A stretch of DNA of 64,000 nucleotides, taken from NCBI RefSeq assembly GCF_001719165.1, contig NZ_CP017057.1, positions 1,178,001 through 1,242,000 of the forward strand, given 5' to 3'. The first letter of the stretch is position 1; every line of letters begins with the position of its first letter. Below the pieces are notes generated by a model. That model was not told the origin of the DNA and searched no databases. It saw only the letters and a program-made list of their open reading frames with translations. The stretch comes from Erythrobacter litoralis. Lineage in GTDB: Bacteria; Pseudomonadota; Alphaproteobacteria; Sphingomonadales; Sphingomonadaceae. Shown here piece after piece: positions 46,150-55,398 of this stretch. The translations under genes and the position numbers were made by a program.

Positions 46150-47016
46150 TCAGAAGCTCCAGTCGAGTTTCTTGCCCTCGAAATCGGCTGCTGAATGACG
46201 CTCGAGGAGCTTCTCGTCGTCCTCGCCCCAGGTCTTGTTGACGATCCGCCCGCGCTTCACCGCAGGACGCGCGGCGATCTCGCGCGCCCAGCGGGCGACA
46301 TGTTCGTATTCGTCGATCGCGAGGAAGGTCTTCGCGTCATTGTAGATCTGCCCCGCCACGAAGGGCGCAAGCCACGGCCAGTTTGCCATGTCGGCGATCG
46401 TGTAGCCCTCGCCGCCGAGATAGCGCGTTTCGGCGAGCCGCTTGTCCGCCACATCGAAGATGCGCTTCGCTTCCATCGCGTAGCGGTTGATCGGGTATTC
46501 GTATTTCTCCGGCGCATAGGCGTAGAAATGGCCGAAGCCGCCGCCGATGAAGGGACCGGTGCCGACCTGCCAGAACACCCAGGACATAACCTCGGCGCGG
46601 CTCGCCGGGTCGCTCGGCAGGAATTCGCCGAACTTCTCCGCGAGATGGACGAGGATCGCGCCGCTTTCGAACACGCGGAAGGGCTCCGGCCCGCTGCGGT
46701 CGACGAGCGCGGGGATCTTGGAATTGGGATTGATCTCGACGAAGCCGCTGGTGAACTGTTCGCCGTCGCCGATATTAATCGTGTAGGCGTCGTATTCCGC
46801 GCCCGCATGGCCTTTCTCGAGCAATTCCTCGAGCATGATCGTCACCTTCACCCCGTTGGGCGTTGCGAGCGAGTGGAGCTGGAAGGGATGTTCGCCCTGG
46901 GGCAGGTCCTTTTCCTCGCGCGCTCCGGCGGTCGGGCGGTTGATGCTGGCGAAGCGTCCGCCAGAAACGGTGTCCGGGCTCCAGACCTTGGGCGGGGTGT
47001 AGGTGGGGTCGGCCAT
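46150..47016 (-). CDS. yghU: Glutathione S-transferase, YghU-like
   Basis: A 288-residue GST of the YghU/YfcG disulfide-bond oxidoreductase type. The N-terminal thioredoxin fold includes HPFQLHSLATPNGVKVTIMLEELLEKG and the conserved NPNSKIPALVD, with ESGAILVHLAEKFG. The extended N-terminus (about 50 residues before the fold) is characteristic of YghU. The start at 47014-47016 leaves nine bases after an AGGAG; the ATG nine bases upstream has none. It reduces disulfides using glutathione. Confidence 0.94.
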   Translation of the reverse strand: MADPTYTPPKVWSPDTVSGGRFASINRPTAGAREEKDLPQGEHPFQLHSLATPNGVKVTIMLEELLEKGHAGAEYDAYTINIGDGEQFTSGFVEINPNSKIPALVDRSGPEPFRVFESGAILVHLAEKFGEFLPSDPASRAEVMSWVFWQVGTGPFIGGGFGHFYAYAPEKYEYPINRYAMEAKRIFDVADKRLAETRYLGGEGYTIADMANWPWLAPFVAGQIYNDAKTFLAIDEYEHVARWAREIAARPAVKRGRIVNKTWGEDDEKLLERHSAADFEGKKLDWSF

Positions 47017-47223
47017 GTCTCGCATCTCCTTCGGCGCCGGGCAGGGCCCATTTGTCGCCGCTCCAAGTGGCGCAGCGTCTCTTCAAGCGCAAGCACCTCG
47101 GCGCATGGCTTTCCTGTGGGCGGGGATAGAACCGCTTTCACCCGCAATCCCTAGGAAGAGCGCGCGAGAGCGGCTAGGAGCCAAGGCAAGAGGCCGCAAC
47201 AGGCGAAGGACGATACCGCCACC

Positions 47224-49302
47224 ATGGCAGACACGACGCATCCTTTCTTCGACATGCATGCCCACGGCCTCGTCCGGGTGGCGACCGCAACGCCTGCGAC
47301 ACGCACCGCCGACGTCGCCTTCAATACCGCCGGCGTGCTGGCCGAGGCGGCGCGCGCGCACGAAGCCAATGTCGACCTAGTGGTCTATCCCGAACTCACG
47401 CTGTCTTCCTATGCGATAGACGACCTGCACCTCCAGCAGGCCATGCTCGAAAGGGTGGAGCAGGCGGTCGCCGAAGTGGTCGAGGCATCGGACGATTTCA
47501 CCCCCGTCCTTGTGCTCGGCGCGCCTCTGAGGCGAGGGGACAAGATATACAATTGCGCGCTCGTCATCGCGGGGGGCGAACTGCTCGGCGTTATTCCCAA
47601 GAGCTACCTGCCCAGTTACCGCGAATTCTACGAAAAACGCTATTTCGCGCATGGCCGCGGCTGCGAGGACATGTGGATCGCGGTGAACGGGGAGGAAGTG
47701 CCGTTCGGGACCGATCTTGTCTTTGGCGCGGCGAACCTTCCCGGTTTCACGTTCGGCGTCGAGATCTGCGAGGATTACTGGGCCCCGCTGCCGCCGGGCA
47801 ACATGGCCGCGCTCGCCGGGGCGCATATCCTGTGCAACCTGTCCGCCTCTCCCATAACGATCGGGCGGGCGGACGACCGACACCTCCACTGTCGTTCGTC
47901 GTCGAGCCGCGCGATCTGTGCCTATGTCTATTCGGCAAGCGGGCACGGGGAGAGCACGACCGACCTCGCCTGGGACGGGCAGGGGGTGGTCTACGAACTG
48001 GGCGACCTGCTCACCGAAAGCGTGCGCTTCGATCTCGAACCGGCGCTGTGCGTCGTCGATGTCGACACCGATCGCATCGCGCTCGAGCGGATGCGCAACC
48101 AGACCTTTGCCGATGCCGCCGAGGCGCATGGCCGGCCCGAGGACCGTTATCGCCGGATCGTGTTCGAGCATGCCTATAGCGAGGGCGATGTCGGCCTTAT
48201 CCGACCGGTGCGGCGTTTTCCCTTCGTGCCGAACAATCCCAAGACGCTGGACGAGGATTGCTACGAGGCCTTCAACATCCAGGTCGATGCGCTGATGCGG
48301 CGGATCCAGGCGACCAGGGCGAAGAGCCTCGTCATCGGCATTTCGGGCGGGCTCGACAGCACCCACGCGCTGATCGTCGCGGCCAAGGCGTGCGACCGGC
48401 TGGGCCTGCCGCGGACCACTATCCGCGGCTACACCATGCCCGGCTTCGCCACTTCGGAAGAGACCAAGGCCAATGCCTGGAAGCTGATGGAGAGTTTCGG
48501 CATCACGGCGGAGGAAATCGACATCCGCCCCGCCGCGCAGCGTATGCTTGAGGACATGGGCCACCCCTTTGCGGACGGCGAGGCGCATTACGACGTCACC
48601 TTCGAGAACGTGCAGGCGGGCCTGAGGACCGATTATCTCTTCCGCCTTGCAGGGCTGCATGGCGGTTTCGTGATCGGGACGGGCGACCTGTCCGAACTGG
48701 CGCTGGGCTGGTGCACCTATGGCGTGGGCGACCAGATGAGCCATTACGGGGTCAATGCGGGCGTGCCCAAGACGCTGATCCGATATCTCATCCGCTGGAC
48801 GATCCAGACCGAGCAGTTCCTCGGCGAATGCAACGCGGTGCTGCAGGCCGTGCACGACACCGTCATCAGCCCCGAACTGGTGCCCGCGGGCGAGGACGGC
48901 GCGATCCAGTCGACCGAGGACATGATCGGCCCCTACGAACTCAACGATTTCTTCCTCCACCACACGGTGCGTTTCGGCCAGCGCCCCTCCAAGATCGCCT
49001 TTCTTGCCTGGCATGCGTGGAAGGACCGGAACGAGGGAGAGTGGCCGGTCGCCTTCCCCGAAGACAACCGCAACGAATACGACCTGGCGACGATCGCGCA
49101 CTGGCTGGAGAAATTCGCGCGGCGCTTCTTCGGCTTCTCGCAGTTCAAGCGCAGCGCGCTGCCCAATGGGCCGAAAGTGTCATCGGGCGGTGCATTGAGC
49201 CCGCGCGGCGACTGGCGCGCGCCGTCCGATGCGGTGGCGGACGTATGGGTCGAGGAATTGCGCGAAAGCCTGCCCGAAGACACCTTTCCGGCAAGGGACT
49301 GA
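47224..49302 (+). CDS. nadE: Glutamine-dependent NAD+ synthetase
   Basis: A 692-residue two-domain enzyme. The N-terminal nitrilase-type amidase has the Glu57-Lys125-Cys181 triad (YPELTLSSYAI, PKSYLPSYREFYEKRYF, VEICEDYW) to release ammonia from glutamine. The C-terminal synthetase has the PP-loop SGGLDS at 374-379 and GTGDLSELALGWCTYG. It makes NAD+ from deamido-NAD+. Length and domain order match the long NadE form. The gene stands between the GST (divergent) and a drug/metabolite transporter. Confidence 0.97.
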   Translation: MADTTHPFFDMHAHGLVRVATATPATRTADVAFNTAGVLAEAARAHEANVDLVVYPELTLSSYAIDDLHLQQAMLERVEQAVAEVVEASDDFTPVLVLGAPLRRGDKIYNCALVIAGGELLGVIPKSYLPSYREFYEKRYFAHGRGCEDMWIAVNGEEVPFGTDLVFGAANLPGFTFGVEICEDYWAPLPPGNMAALAGAHILCNLSASPITIGRADDRHLHCRSSSSRAICAYVYSASGHGESTTDLAWDGQGVVYELGDLLTESVRFDLEPALCVVDVDTDRIALERMRNQTFADAAEAHGRPEDRYRRIVFEHAYSEGDVGLIRPVRRFPFVPNNPKTLDEDCYEAFNIQVDALMRRIQATRAKSLVIGISGGLDSTHALIVAAKACDRLGLPRTTIRGYTMPGFATSEETKANAWKLMESFGITAEEIDIRPAAQRMLEDMGHPFADGEAHYDVTFENVQAGLRTDYLFRLAGLHGGFVIGTGDLSELALGWCTYGVGDQMSHYGVNAGVPKTLIRYLIRWTIQTEQFLGECNAVLQAVHDTVISPELVPAGEDGAIQSTEDMIGPYELNDFFLHHTVRFGQRPSKIAFLAWHAWKDRNEGEWPVAFPEDNRNEYDLATIAHWLEKFARRFFGFSQFKRSALPNGPKVSSGGALSPRGDWRAPSDAVADVWVEELRESLPEDTFPARD

Positions 49303-49359
49303 AGCAAGCTGCCCGGTTCGCTGCCTTTTTCCGCTGTCCTGATCCTCGTCGCCTGCAAC

Positions 49360-50208
49360 GTGCTGTGGGCGCTCAATGTCGTCGTCTCGAAGATCGCGGT
49401 CGATGACCTTGCGCTGCCGCCGCTGTTCTATGCCGCGCTGCGTTCGCTGCTGGTCGTGCTCGCGCTCGCTCCCCTGCTGCGGCGCGTGCCGGAAAAGCTG
49501 CCGCGCGTGCTTGCCGTGGGGCTGGCGATCAGCGGCGGGTCCTTCGCGCTTCTTTTCATCGGCCTCCAGACAGCCTCTCCGTCCGCCGCCGGGATCGTCA
49601 GCCTGTCGGGCGCGCCGCTCACCGTCCTGTTCGCGATCCTGTTCCTCAAGGAGCAGGTGCGCTGGCGGCGCGGCATCGGCATTGCGCTGACTTTCATCGG
49701 AGTGGCGGTGGCGATCGGTTCGCCATCGGGTCTGGAAAGCGGCTGGGGGCTCGCCTTCGTCTTTGCCTCGGCCCTGATCGGGGCGCTGGGCTCGGTTTTC
49801 TTCAAGCGGCTCAGCATCGGTGCGGTCGAAATGCAGGCGTGGGCCGGGCTGTCCTCGGTCGCCGTGCTGTTTCCGGTCTCCTTCGCGCTGGAAAGCGGGC
49901 AGGGGGCCGCGCTCGCTGCCGAACCGCTCGCGGCGGCGGCCTGCATGCTGTTCGCGGGGCTTGTCGTCTCGGTCGGCGCGCATTCGAGCTATTACCGGCT
50001 GTTTCAGCGCTATGACGCGAACATGATCGTGCCCTTCACGCTGCTCACCCCGCTGCTCACGATCGGTTTCGGCGCGTGGCTGACGGGCGATGCGATCGGC
50101 TGGCGGCTGCTGGTGGGCGCGGGGCTGGCGCTCGCCGGGGTGGCGATCATCGTGCTGAGGCCGAGCCGCGCGCTGTTCAAACCGCTGCTGGTGCGCCCGA
50201 GGCTCTAG
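49360..50208 (+). CDS. EamA-family (DMT) transporter
   Basis: A membrane protein of about 282 residues or slightly more with ten hydrophobic helices in two EamA repeats (ISGGSFALLFIGLQTASPSAAGIVS and GAHSSYYRLFQRYDANMIVPFTLLTPLLTIGFGA). The frame is open from just after the nadE stop, and the first helix seems to begin upstream (PFSAVLILVACNVLWALN). However, the only ATG, GTG or TTG in frame is the GTG at 49360; a CTG at 49309 would restore the whole helix. The true start is therefore uncertain. Substrate unknown. Confidence 0.87.
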   Translation: MLWALNVVVSKIAVDDLALPPLFYAALRSLLVVLALAPLLRRVPEKLPRVLAVGLAISGGSFALLFIGLQTASPSAAGIVSLSGAPLTVLFAILFLKEQVRWRRGIGIALTFIGVAVAIGSPSGLESGWGLAFVFASALIGALGSVFFKRLSIGAVEMQAWAGLSSVAVLFPVSFALESGQGAALAAEPLAAAACMLFAGLVVSVGAHSSYYRLFQRYDANMIVPFTLLTPLLTIGFGAWLTGDAIGWRLLVGAGLALAGVAIIVLRPSRALFKPLLVRPRL

Positions 50209-50299
50209 CTGCCCCCGATTTGGCATACCGCCGCAAGGCCGTTACACTTCCGCCCATCGGGTCGCCCGGACCGCACGGAATTGCGGTTGGGCGAAACAT

Positions 50300-51664
50300 A
50301 TGGACACTGCACACCCCGCATCCGGGCTGGTGCTCGAACACAGCCGTCCCTTGCGGCTGTTCACTCTCTTCATCCTCTATGTCGGTCAGGGCATGCCGAT
50401 CGGGCTGTTCTGGTTCGCCGTCCCCGCCTGGATGGCGGTGAACGGAGCTTCGGCCGGAGATGTCGGAACGGTCGCCGGCTTCACCGCGCTGCCATGGTCG
50501 CTGAAACTGGTGAACGGCTTCATCATGGATCGCTACACCTACCTGCCGATGGGCCGCAGGCGAGCCTGGCTGCTCGGTGCGCAGGGGGTGATGATCGCGA
50601 GCCTTCTGGTCGCCGCCGGAATCGCGCCCGAGGCGAACGACGTCGCCTTCCTCGCCGCGATCGGATTTGCCGTGAACATGGCTACGACCTTTCAGGACGT
50701 GGCCGTCGATGGCCTCGCGGTCGACATCATGAGCGAGGACGAGCGCGCGCGGGGTGCGGGGATGATGTTCGGCGGGCAGGCGATCGGGATCGCCGCTGCG
50801 GCTGCGATCTGCGGTTTCGTGATCGAGGATTACGGCGCGCCCGCCGCCTTCATGGTGATCGCCGCGCTGATTGCCGCGCTGTGCGGCTACATCGCCGCGT
50901 TCGCCGAACGCGAGGGGGAACAGCGCCTGCCGTGGAGCGAGGGGCGCTCGCATGAGCGAAATCTCGCGATCCAGCTCGAGGCCTGGGGCCCGCTGCTCAA
51001 ATCGACCTTCGGATCGCTGACGAAGCTCGTCAGCCTGCTCTGGCTGCCTGTCCTGTTCGGCCGCGGCATCCTTTATGGCGGGATGACCGGGGCGACGCCG
51101 CTGATCGGTGCGAATTACGCCGGATGGGACACGAGCGCGATTTCCAGCCTGACGGCCATGGCGGGACTTGTCGGAGGCGTGCTGGCGATGACGCTGGGCG
51201 GCTGGCTCGGCGACAGGTTCGGGGCGAAGCGGATCGGGATCGTCTGGCTGTGCGTCCAGCTTGCGGGTCTGGCGGCGATGTATTTCTCACAAAGTCTGTG
51301 GGGCAATCCGGCCGTATTCACCGCCTTTGTCATCGGCTGGGTCTCGCTCGACCTGCTGCTGACGGTGGCGCTCCTGCCGATTTCGATGCGGCTGTGCGAT
51401 CCGAGCGTGGCGGCGACCCAGTTCACGATCTACATGGCGGTGTCGAATTTCGGCATATCCTTCGGCGCGTTCATGCTGGGCCGCACCGACGCGATGGGCG
51501 GTCTGTCCTCGATCTTTCTCGTCGTGGGCGCGGGCTGCGCGGTGGCTCTCGCGCTGCTGCTGGCGGTCCGGTATCCGCGCCGCCCGGAATATTACGCCCG
51601 CCAGGCGGAGGCGGCGATGGTGTTCGACAGCGCCGCGCCGGTCCCGAGGGAACGGCGCGGCTAG
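50300..51664 (+). CDS. Major facilitator superfamily transporter
   Basis: A 454-residue permease with about 12 helices. Helices 1-6 lie before a loop around residues 205-230 (EREGEQRLPWSEGRSHERN) and the rest follow. The segment DRYTYLPMGRRRAWLLGAQG is an MFS A-loop variant, and QDVAVDGLAVDIM is like the AmpG/acetyl-CoA transporter branch. That branch imports muropeptides or acyl carriers, but I cannot assign a substrate. Its 3' flank contains a 15-base tandem repeat. Confidence 0.9.
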   Translation: MDTAHPASGLVLEHSRPLRLFTLFILYVGQGMPIGLFWFAVPAWMAVNGASAGDVGTVAGFTALPWSLKLVNGFIMDRYTYLPMGRRRAWLLGAQGVMIASLLVAAGIAPEANDVAFLAAIGFAVNMATTFQDVAVDGLAVDIMSEDERARGAGMMFGGQAIGIAAAAAICGFVIEDYGAPAAFMVIAALIAALCGYIAAFAEREGEQRLPWSEGRSHERNLAIQLEAWGPLLKSTFGSLTKLVSLLWLPVLFGRGILYGGMTGATPLIGANYAGWDTSAISSLTAMAGLVGGVLAMTLGGWLGDRFGAKRIGIVWLCVQLAGLAAMYFSQSLWGNPAVFTAFVIGWVSLDLLLTVALLPISMRLCDPSVAATQFTIYMAVSNFGISFGAFMLGRTDAMGGLSSIFLVVGAGCAVALALLLAVRYPRRPEYYARQAEAAMVFDSAAPVPRERRG

Positions 51665-51675
51665 GTCGGGGGATC

Positions 51676-51763
51676 ACGCAGCCCTGAGTTACGCAGCCCT
51701 GAGTTACGCAGCCCTGAATTACGCAGCCCTGAGTTACGCAGCCCTGAATTACGCAGCGATGCG
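51676..51763. repeat. 15-base tandem repeat across the azoR stop
   Basis: Five full copies of ACGCAGCCCTGAGTT (with G/A variation) fill 51676-51750, and a partial sixth runs into azoR. The azoR stop (TAA on the minus strand) is at 51749-51751. Because 15 is a multiple of three, each copy places another in-frame TAA downstream of the real stop. Confidence 0.92.
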
Positions 51764-52342
51764 TTCTGCCTGTTCCTGCGCGGCGGCGATCACCGCTTCG
51801 CCGTCTGCGCCCATGATCCCGTCGGCGGCGACGATTTCGACTTCGGTGATGCCGAGAAAACCCAGGAAGAAGGTCAGCCACGGGCTCATGAAGTCGATCT
51901 CGCTGCCGATCTTGGTCCCGCCCGATGCGGCGGCGATATAGGCCTTCCTGCCGGTCAGCAGGCCGACGGGGCCGTTCTCTGTATATTTGAAGGTCTGCCC
52001 GGCGCGCGCGACGAGATCGGCCCAGGCCTTGAGGCTCGCCGGCACGCCGAAATTGTAGACCGGGGTCGATATCACGATCGTGTCTGCGTTCTCGAGTTCC
52101 TCGATCAGCCGGTCCGAGATCGCTGCCAGTTCGGCCTGCCCGGCGGTGCGTTCGTCGGCGGGGGCAAGGTTCGCGGCGAAGCGCTCCGCACTGACGAAGG
52201 GCAATTCCTCGGCGGCGAGGTCGCGGATGGCGAGGCGGCTGTCGCCCTTTTCGCGAAGCCCGGCGACGATCCGGTCGCCGAGCTGGTTCGAGATGCTTTC
52301 ATCGCCGCGAATGCTGGCCTTGATGTGCAGGATATTCCTCAT
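51749..52342 (-). CDS. azoR: FMN-dependent NADH azoreductase
   Basis: A 197-residue flavodoxin-like quinone/azo reductase. ILHIKASIRGDESISNQLGDRIVAGL at the N-terminus, the FMN-loop motif PVYNFGVPASLKAWADLVARAGQTFKY, and AASGGTKIGS are AzoR signatures. It reduces quinones and azo compounds with NADH. It is co-oriented with the pirin gene and both are divergent from a LysR gene, a common arrangement. Confidence 0.95.
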   Translation of the reverse strand: MRNILHIKASIRGDESISNQLGDRIVAGLREKGDSRLAIRDLAAEELPFVSAERFAANLAPADERTAGQAELAAISDRLIEELENADTIVISTPVYNFGVPASLKAWADLVARAGQTFKYTENGPVGLLTGRKAYIAAASGGTKIGSEIDFMSPWLTFFLGFLGITEVEIVAADGIMGADGEAVIAAAQEQAERIAA

Positions 52343-52417
52343 TTGATGGCTCCTTTGCCGGAAAATGGATGGAGGGGTGGAGCCGGCCGCGGGGGACCGG
52401 CCGGCTCCGTGGGAATG

Positions 52418-53131
52418 TCAGGCCGCGTCGACGAGCACGAGTTCGGCATCCTCAAGCGCAGTGACGCTCACTTCGTCCATCGCGGTGATCGCGATGCCGT
52501 CGCGCGCCTTCGCCTCGACGTCCCCGACCCGCACCTTGCCGGTGGCAGGGACGAGGTAGAGATGGCGCCCGGCCGAGCGGGGGCGGTAGGTGACGCAGTC
52601 ACCCGCCTTCACCGTCGCCCCCAGCACGCGGGCATCGGCGCGGATCGGCAGGGCCCCCTGAGCCTTGTCGCCGTCGCCTTCCATCCCGCTCGCAAGCGGA
52701 ACGAAGGCGCCGCTGCGTTCGCCCCTGGGAAACTGCCGCGCGCCCCAGCCGGGTTCTCCCCCACGGGTGTCGGGGATAATCCAGATCTGGAACAGCGTCG
52801 TCTCGGTCTCTTCGAGGTTGTATTCGGAGTGGCGCACGCCGGTCCCGGCGCTCATCACCTGCACGTCGCCCGCTTCGGTGCGGCCTTCATTGCCCATCGA
52901 ATCGCGGTGCGTGATCGCGCCTTTGCGGACATAGGTGATGATTTCCATGTCGTTGTGCGGGTGGGTGGGAAAGCCGGTCCCGGGGGCGATCGCGTCGTCG
53001 TTCCAGACACGCAAGGCTCCCCAGTGGACGCGCGCCGGGTCGTGATAGCCGGCGAAGGAAAAGTGGTGGTGTGCATCGAGCCAGCCGTGATTGGCCGCGC
53101 CGAGGCTTTCGAAGGGGCGCAGTTCGATCAT
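52418..53131 (-). CDS. Pirin family protein
   Basis: A 237-residue double cupin. The iron site in the N-terminal cupin is seen in HHHFSFAGYHDPARVHWGALRVWNDD, GFPTHPHNDMEIITYV and GVRHSEYNLEE. Pirins of this type have quercetinase or redox-sensing roles. It begins the pirin-azoR pair on the minus strand and is divergent from the LysR gene at 53264, with about 130 bases between. Confidence 0.95.
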   Translation of the reverse strand: MIELRPFESLGAANHGWLDAHHHFSFAGYHDPARVHWGALRVWNDDAIAPGTGFPTHPHNDMEIITYVRKGAITHRDSMGNEGRTEAGDVQVMSAGTGVRHSEYNLEETETTLFQIWIIPDTRGGEPGWGARQFPRGERSGAFVPLASGMEGDGDKAQGALPIRADARVLGATVKAGDCVTYRPRSAGRHLYLVPATGKVRVGDVEAKARDGIAITAMDEVSVTALEDAELVLVDAA

Positions 53132-53214
53132 TGCTCATTCTCCTGTTCGCGGCGGGCCCGGGGTGAGGGCTCGCCTGTTGGAACGGCAGATAGGGGGATC
53201 GGTTCAGACGGATA

Positions 53215-53230
53215 AGTGCGATAAAACTTG
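53215..53230. promoter_or_regulatory. Possible LysR-type site between pirin and LysR genes
   Basis: A short inverted repeat AAGT-N8-ACTT lies in the divergent intergenic region, a position expected for a LysR operator. The arms are short, so the evidence is weak. Confidence 0.3.
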
Positions 53231-53263
53231 CAAAGATGTTCGGAAAAATCGAACACAGCCGCG

Positions 53264-54172
53264 ATGAAGCTCGGCGAACCCAGTCTCGACCAGATCCGCA
53301 TCTTTCTCTCCGTTGCCGAGGAAGGCAGCTTCGGCGGCGCAGCGCGGCGCATGGGGCGCGCCGTTTCGGCGATCAGCTATGGCATCGCGCAACTCGAAGC
53401 GCAGCTTGCCGTGACCCTGTTCGAACGCGAAGGTTCGCGCCGCCCGGTCCTGACCGAGGCGGGCAAGGGCCTGCTCGCCGAGGCGCGCGGCGTCGCCGAC
53501 CGGGTCGATGCGCTGCTGGCAAAGACACAAAGCCTGCATGCGGGCCTTGAGTCCTCGGTCCGGCTGGTCATCGACGTGATGGTGCCGGGCGAAGTCACGG
53601 CGGGCGTGCTGCGCGAATTTCGCCGGATATTCCCGACTTCGGCGCTGACACTGAATATCGAGGGGCTGGGCGCGGTCGCGGCCTGCCTGCTGGACGAGGA
53701 CGCGGACCTTGCCATCGGCGGCCCCGTCATCGGTGAACATCCCGCGCTCGAACGGCAGGCGGTGGGCGAGGTCGAACTGGTCCCCGTCGCTGCGCCCGAT
53801 CACCCGCTCGCGGTGCTGTCGCGCGAAGGCCGCGCGGGGCCGGACGAGAGCCGCGATCATCTGCAACTTGTCCTGGCAGACCGTTCGAAACTGACCGAGG
53901 GGCGCGAATTCTCCGTGCTGAGCCCGCTCACCTGGCGATTGGGCGATCTCGGCGCTAAGCACACGCTGCTGCTCGAAGGGCTGGGCTGGGGCAACATGCC
54001 GCGCGCGATGGTGGCGGGCGATCTCGAACGGGGGCGGCTGGTGGAACTCGATCTGCCCGAGCGGCCCGGCGCGCATTACCGGCTGAGCGCGCTGTGGCGG
54101 CGCAATGCCCGGCTGGGTCCGGCGACGAGCTGGCTGATCGATGCCTTCCGCGACCGGCTGGCGGAGAGCTAG
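53264..54172 (+). CDS. LysR-family regulator
   Basis: A 302-residue regulator. The helix-turn-helix occupies about 5-62 (PSLDQIRIFLSVAEEGSFGGAARRMGRAVSAISYGIAQLEAQL), followed by an effector-binding domain. Divergence from pirin-azoR makes it the likely controller of those redox genes. The start MKLGEPSLDQIRIF is preferred over a 12-codon longer frame. Its stop overlaps the convergent gene in a shared CTAG. Confidence 0.94.
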   Translation: MKLGEPSLDQIRIFLSVAEEGSFGGAARRMGRAVSAISYGIAQLEAQLAVTLFEREGSRRPVLTEAGKGLLAEARGVADRVDALLAKTQSLHAGLESSVRLVIDVMVPGEVTAGVLREFRRIFPTSALTLNIEGLGAVAACLLDEDADLAIGGPVIGEHPALERQAVGEVELVPVAAPDHPLAVLSREGRAGPDESRDHLQLVLADRSKLTEGREFSVLSPLTWRLGDLGAKHTLLLEGLGWGNMPRAMVAGDLERGRLVELDLPERPGAHYRLSALWRRNARLGPATSWLIDAFRDRLAES

Positions 54173-54549
54173 GCGCTGCGCAGCCAGCGCCGCGCTTCGT
54201 CGGGTGCGTCGAAGAAATTGACCTCGACTCCGTCGGCGATGCGGCGATATTGCATGCGCACCAGCGGCGCGGAGGAGACGACGGCGAAGCGGGTCAGGCC
54301 GTTGTCACGCCCGGCAAGGATCGAATCCCTTATCACCTGCGCGGTCTCGCGGTCCTGCGGCACGAAGTCGCGCAGGTCGCCCAGCGCGCTGAATGGCGCG
54401 CGATCCCGCAGGAATGGCTTGGCCTTGCCCAGCAGCTCATCAAGGAAATCCTGCATGCTCGCCTTGGCCCACAGCCCGCTGATCGCGAAATGCAGTTCCG
54501 CGTGGTGCCGATCGACCGAGATCGAATGCGAGGGAGCAAGCGAGGCCAT
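54169..54549 (-). CDS. SpoIIAA-like (STAS-fold) protein, paralogue A
   Basis: A 126-residue protein starting MASLAPSHSISVDRHHAELHFAISG. The predicted alternation of strands and helices and the ending FFDAPDEARRWLRSA resemble the SpoIIAA-like/STAS group. It is clearly paralogous to the gene at 55506-55886: both start MASLAP, share LGDLR/IGDLR with matching following helices, and end with EA-x2-WLR. An insertion sequence lies 14 bases upstream of the ATG, between gene and ancestral promoter, so its expression may be lost or changed. Longer starts within the insertion sequence are not ancestral. Function unknown. Confidence 0.75.
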   Translation of the reverse strand: MASLAPSHSISVDRHHAELHFAISGLWAKASMQDFLDELLGKAKPFLRDRAPFSALGDLRDFVPQDRETAQVIRDSILAGRDNGLTRFAVVSSAPLVRMQYRRIADGVEVNFFDAPDEARRWLRSA

Positions 54550-54637
54550 GGGGCCTGAACTAGGCTCAGGACCCATTAAATCACTTGCGCTGGCGGCAGT
54601 CGATTGATTCAATAGCGGCAGCAAGGAGGTGCTGCCG

Positions 54638-55398
54638 ATGTCCGGGCTGTGGTTGTTGAGCGAGGCGCAGATGCGCCGGATTGAGCCCTATTTTCCGTTG
54701 TCGCATGGGATCCCACGGGTCGATGACCGGCGGATTGTGAGTGGTATCATCTTCGTGATCAGGAATGGATTGCGCTGGCGTGATGCGCCTGCCGGCTACG
54801 GCCCGCACAAGACGATCTATAATCGCTTCATCCGCTGGAGCCGCCTGGGCGTGTTCAACAGGATCTTTGCCCAGCTCGCCGCCAAGGGCGGAAAGCCCGA
54901 TCAGCTGATGATCGACGCCACCCACCTCAAGGCGCACCGGACGGCGGCAAGCCTGCTAAAAAAGGGGCTCTACCCAGACGTATCGGCCGCACCAAAGGCG
55001 GACTGAACTCCAAGCTGCATGCAGTCTGCGATGGCAAGGGCCGGCCATTGATCATGCTGCTCAGCGAAGGGCAGATGAGCGACTACAAAGGGGCTGCGCT
55101 GATGATCGAAGCCTTCCCCAAGGCCGAGGCGTTGCTCGCCGATCGGGGCTACGATGCCGACTGGTTCCGCGCCGCTCTGGAACAGCGCGGTATCGCTGCC
55201 TGCATCCCGTCAAAAACGAACCGCAAAGTGCCCATCCCCCACGACGCGGTGCTCTATCGCCAACGCCACAAAGTCGAGAACATGTTCGGCAAACTCAAGG
55301 ACTGGCGACGCATCCACACCCGTTACGACCGATGCGCCCACACGTTCATGTCCGCCATATGCATCGCCGCAACCGTCATCTTCTGGCTGCCGCAATGA
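54638..55398 (+). CDS. IS5/IS427 transposase (orfA-orfB, -1 frameshift)
   Basis: A DDE transposase made by frameshifting. OrfA (54638-55006) starts MSGLWLLSEAQMRRIEPYFPL after an AAGGAGG site and contains the first Asp (LMIDATHLKAHRTA). At 54958-54964 the heptamer A_AAA_AAG permits a -1 shift into orfB, which continues PRRIGRTKGGLNSKLHAVCDG and contains the second Asp (LADRGYDADW) and the Glu (RHKVENMFGKLKDWRR). OrfB has its own ATG at 55048, but the fusion is needed for activity. The orfB stop lies in the right inverted repeat. Confidence 0.92.
54958..54964 (+). other. Programmed -1 frameshift heptamer
   Basis: The sequence A_AAA_AAG fits the standard X_XXY_YYZ slippery site in the orfA frame (CTA AAA AAG). 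Slipping one base back gives AAA AAA GGG and continues in orfB. This is the canonical high-efficiency heptamer of bacterial insertion sequences. Confidence 0.8.

Noticed and set aside
50076..50955. Frames overlapping the EamA and MFS genes in other phases
   Set aside because: Arg/Ala-rich shadow translations with no domain.
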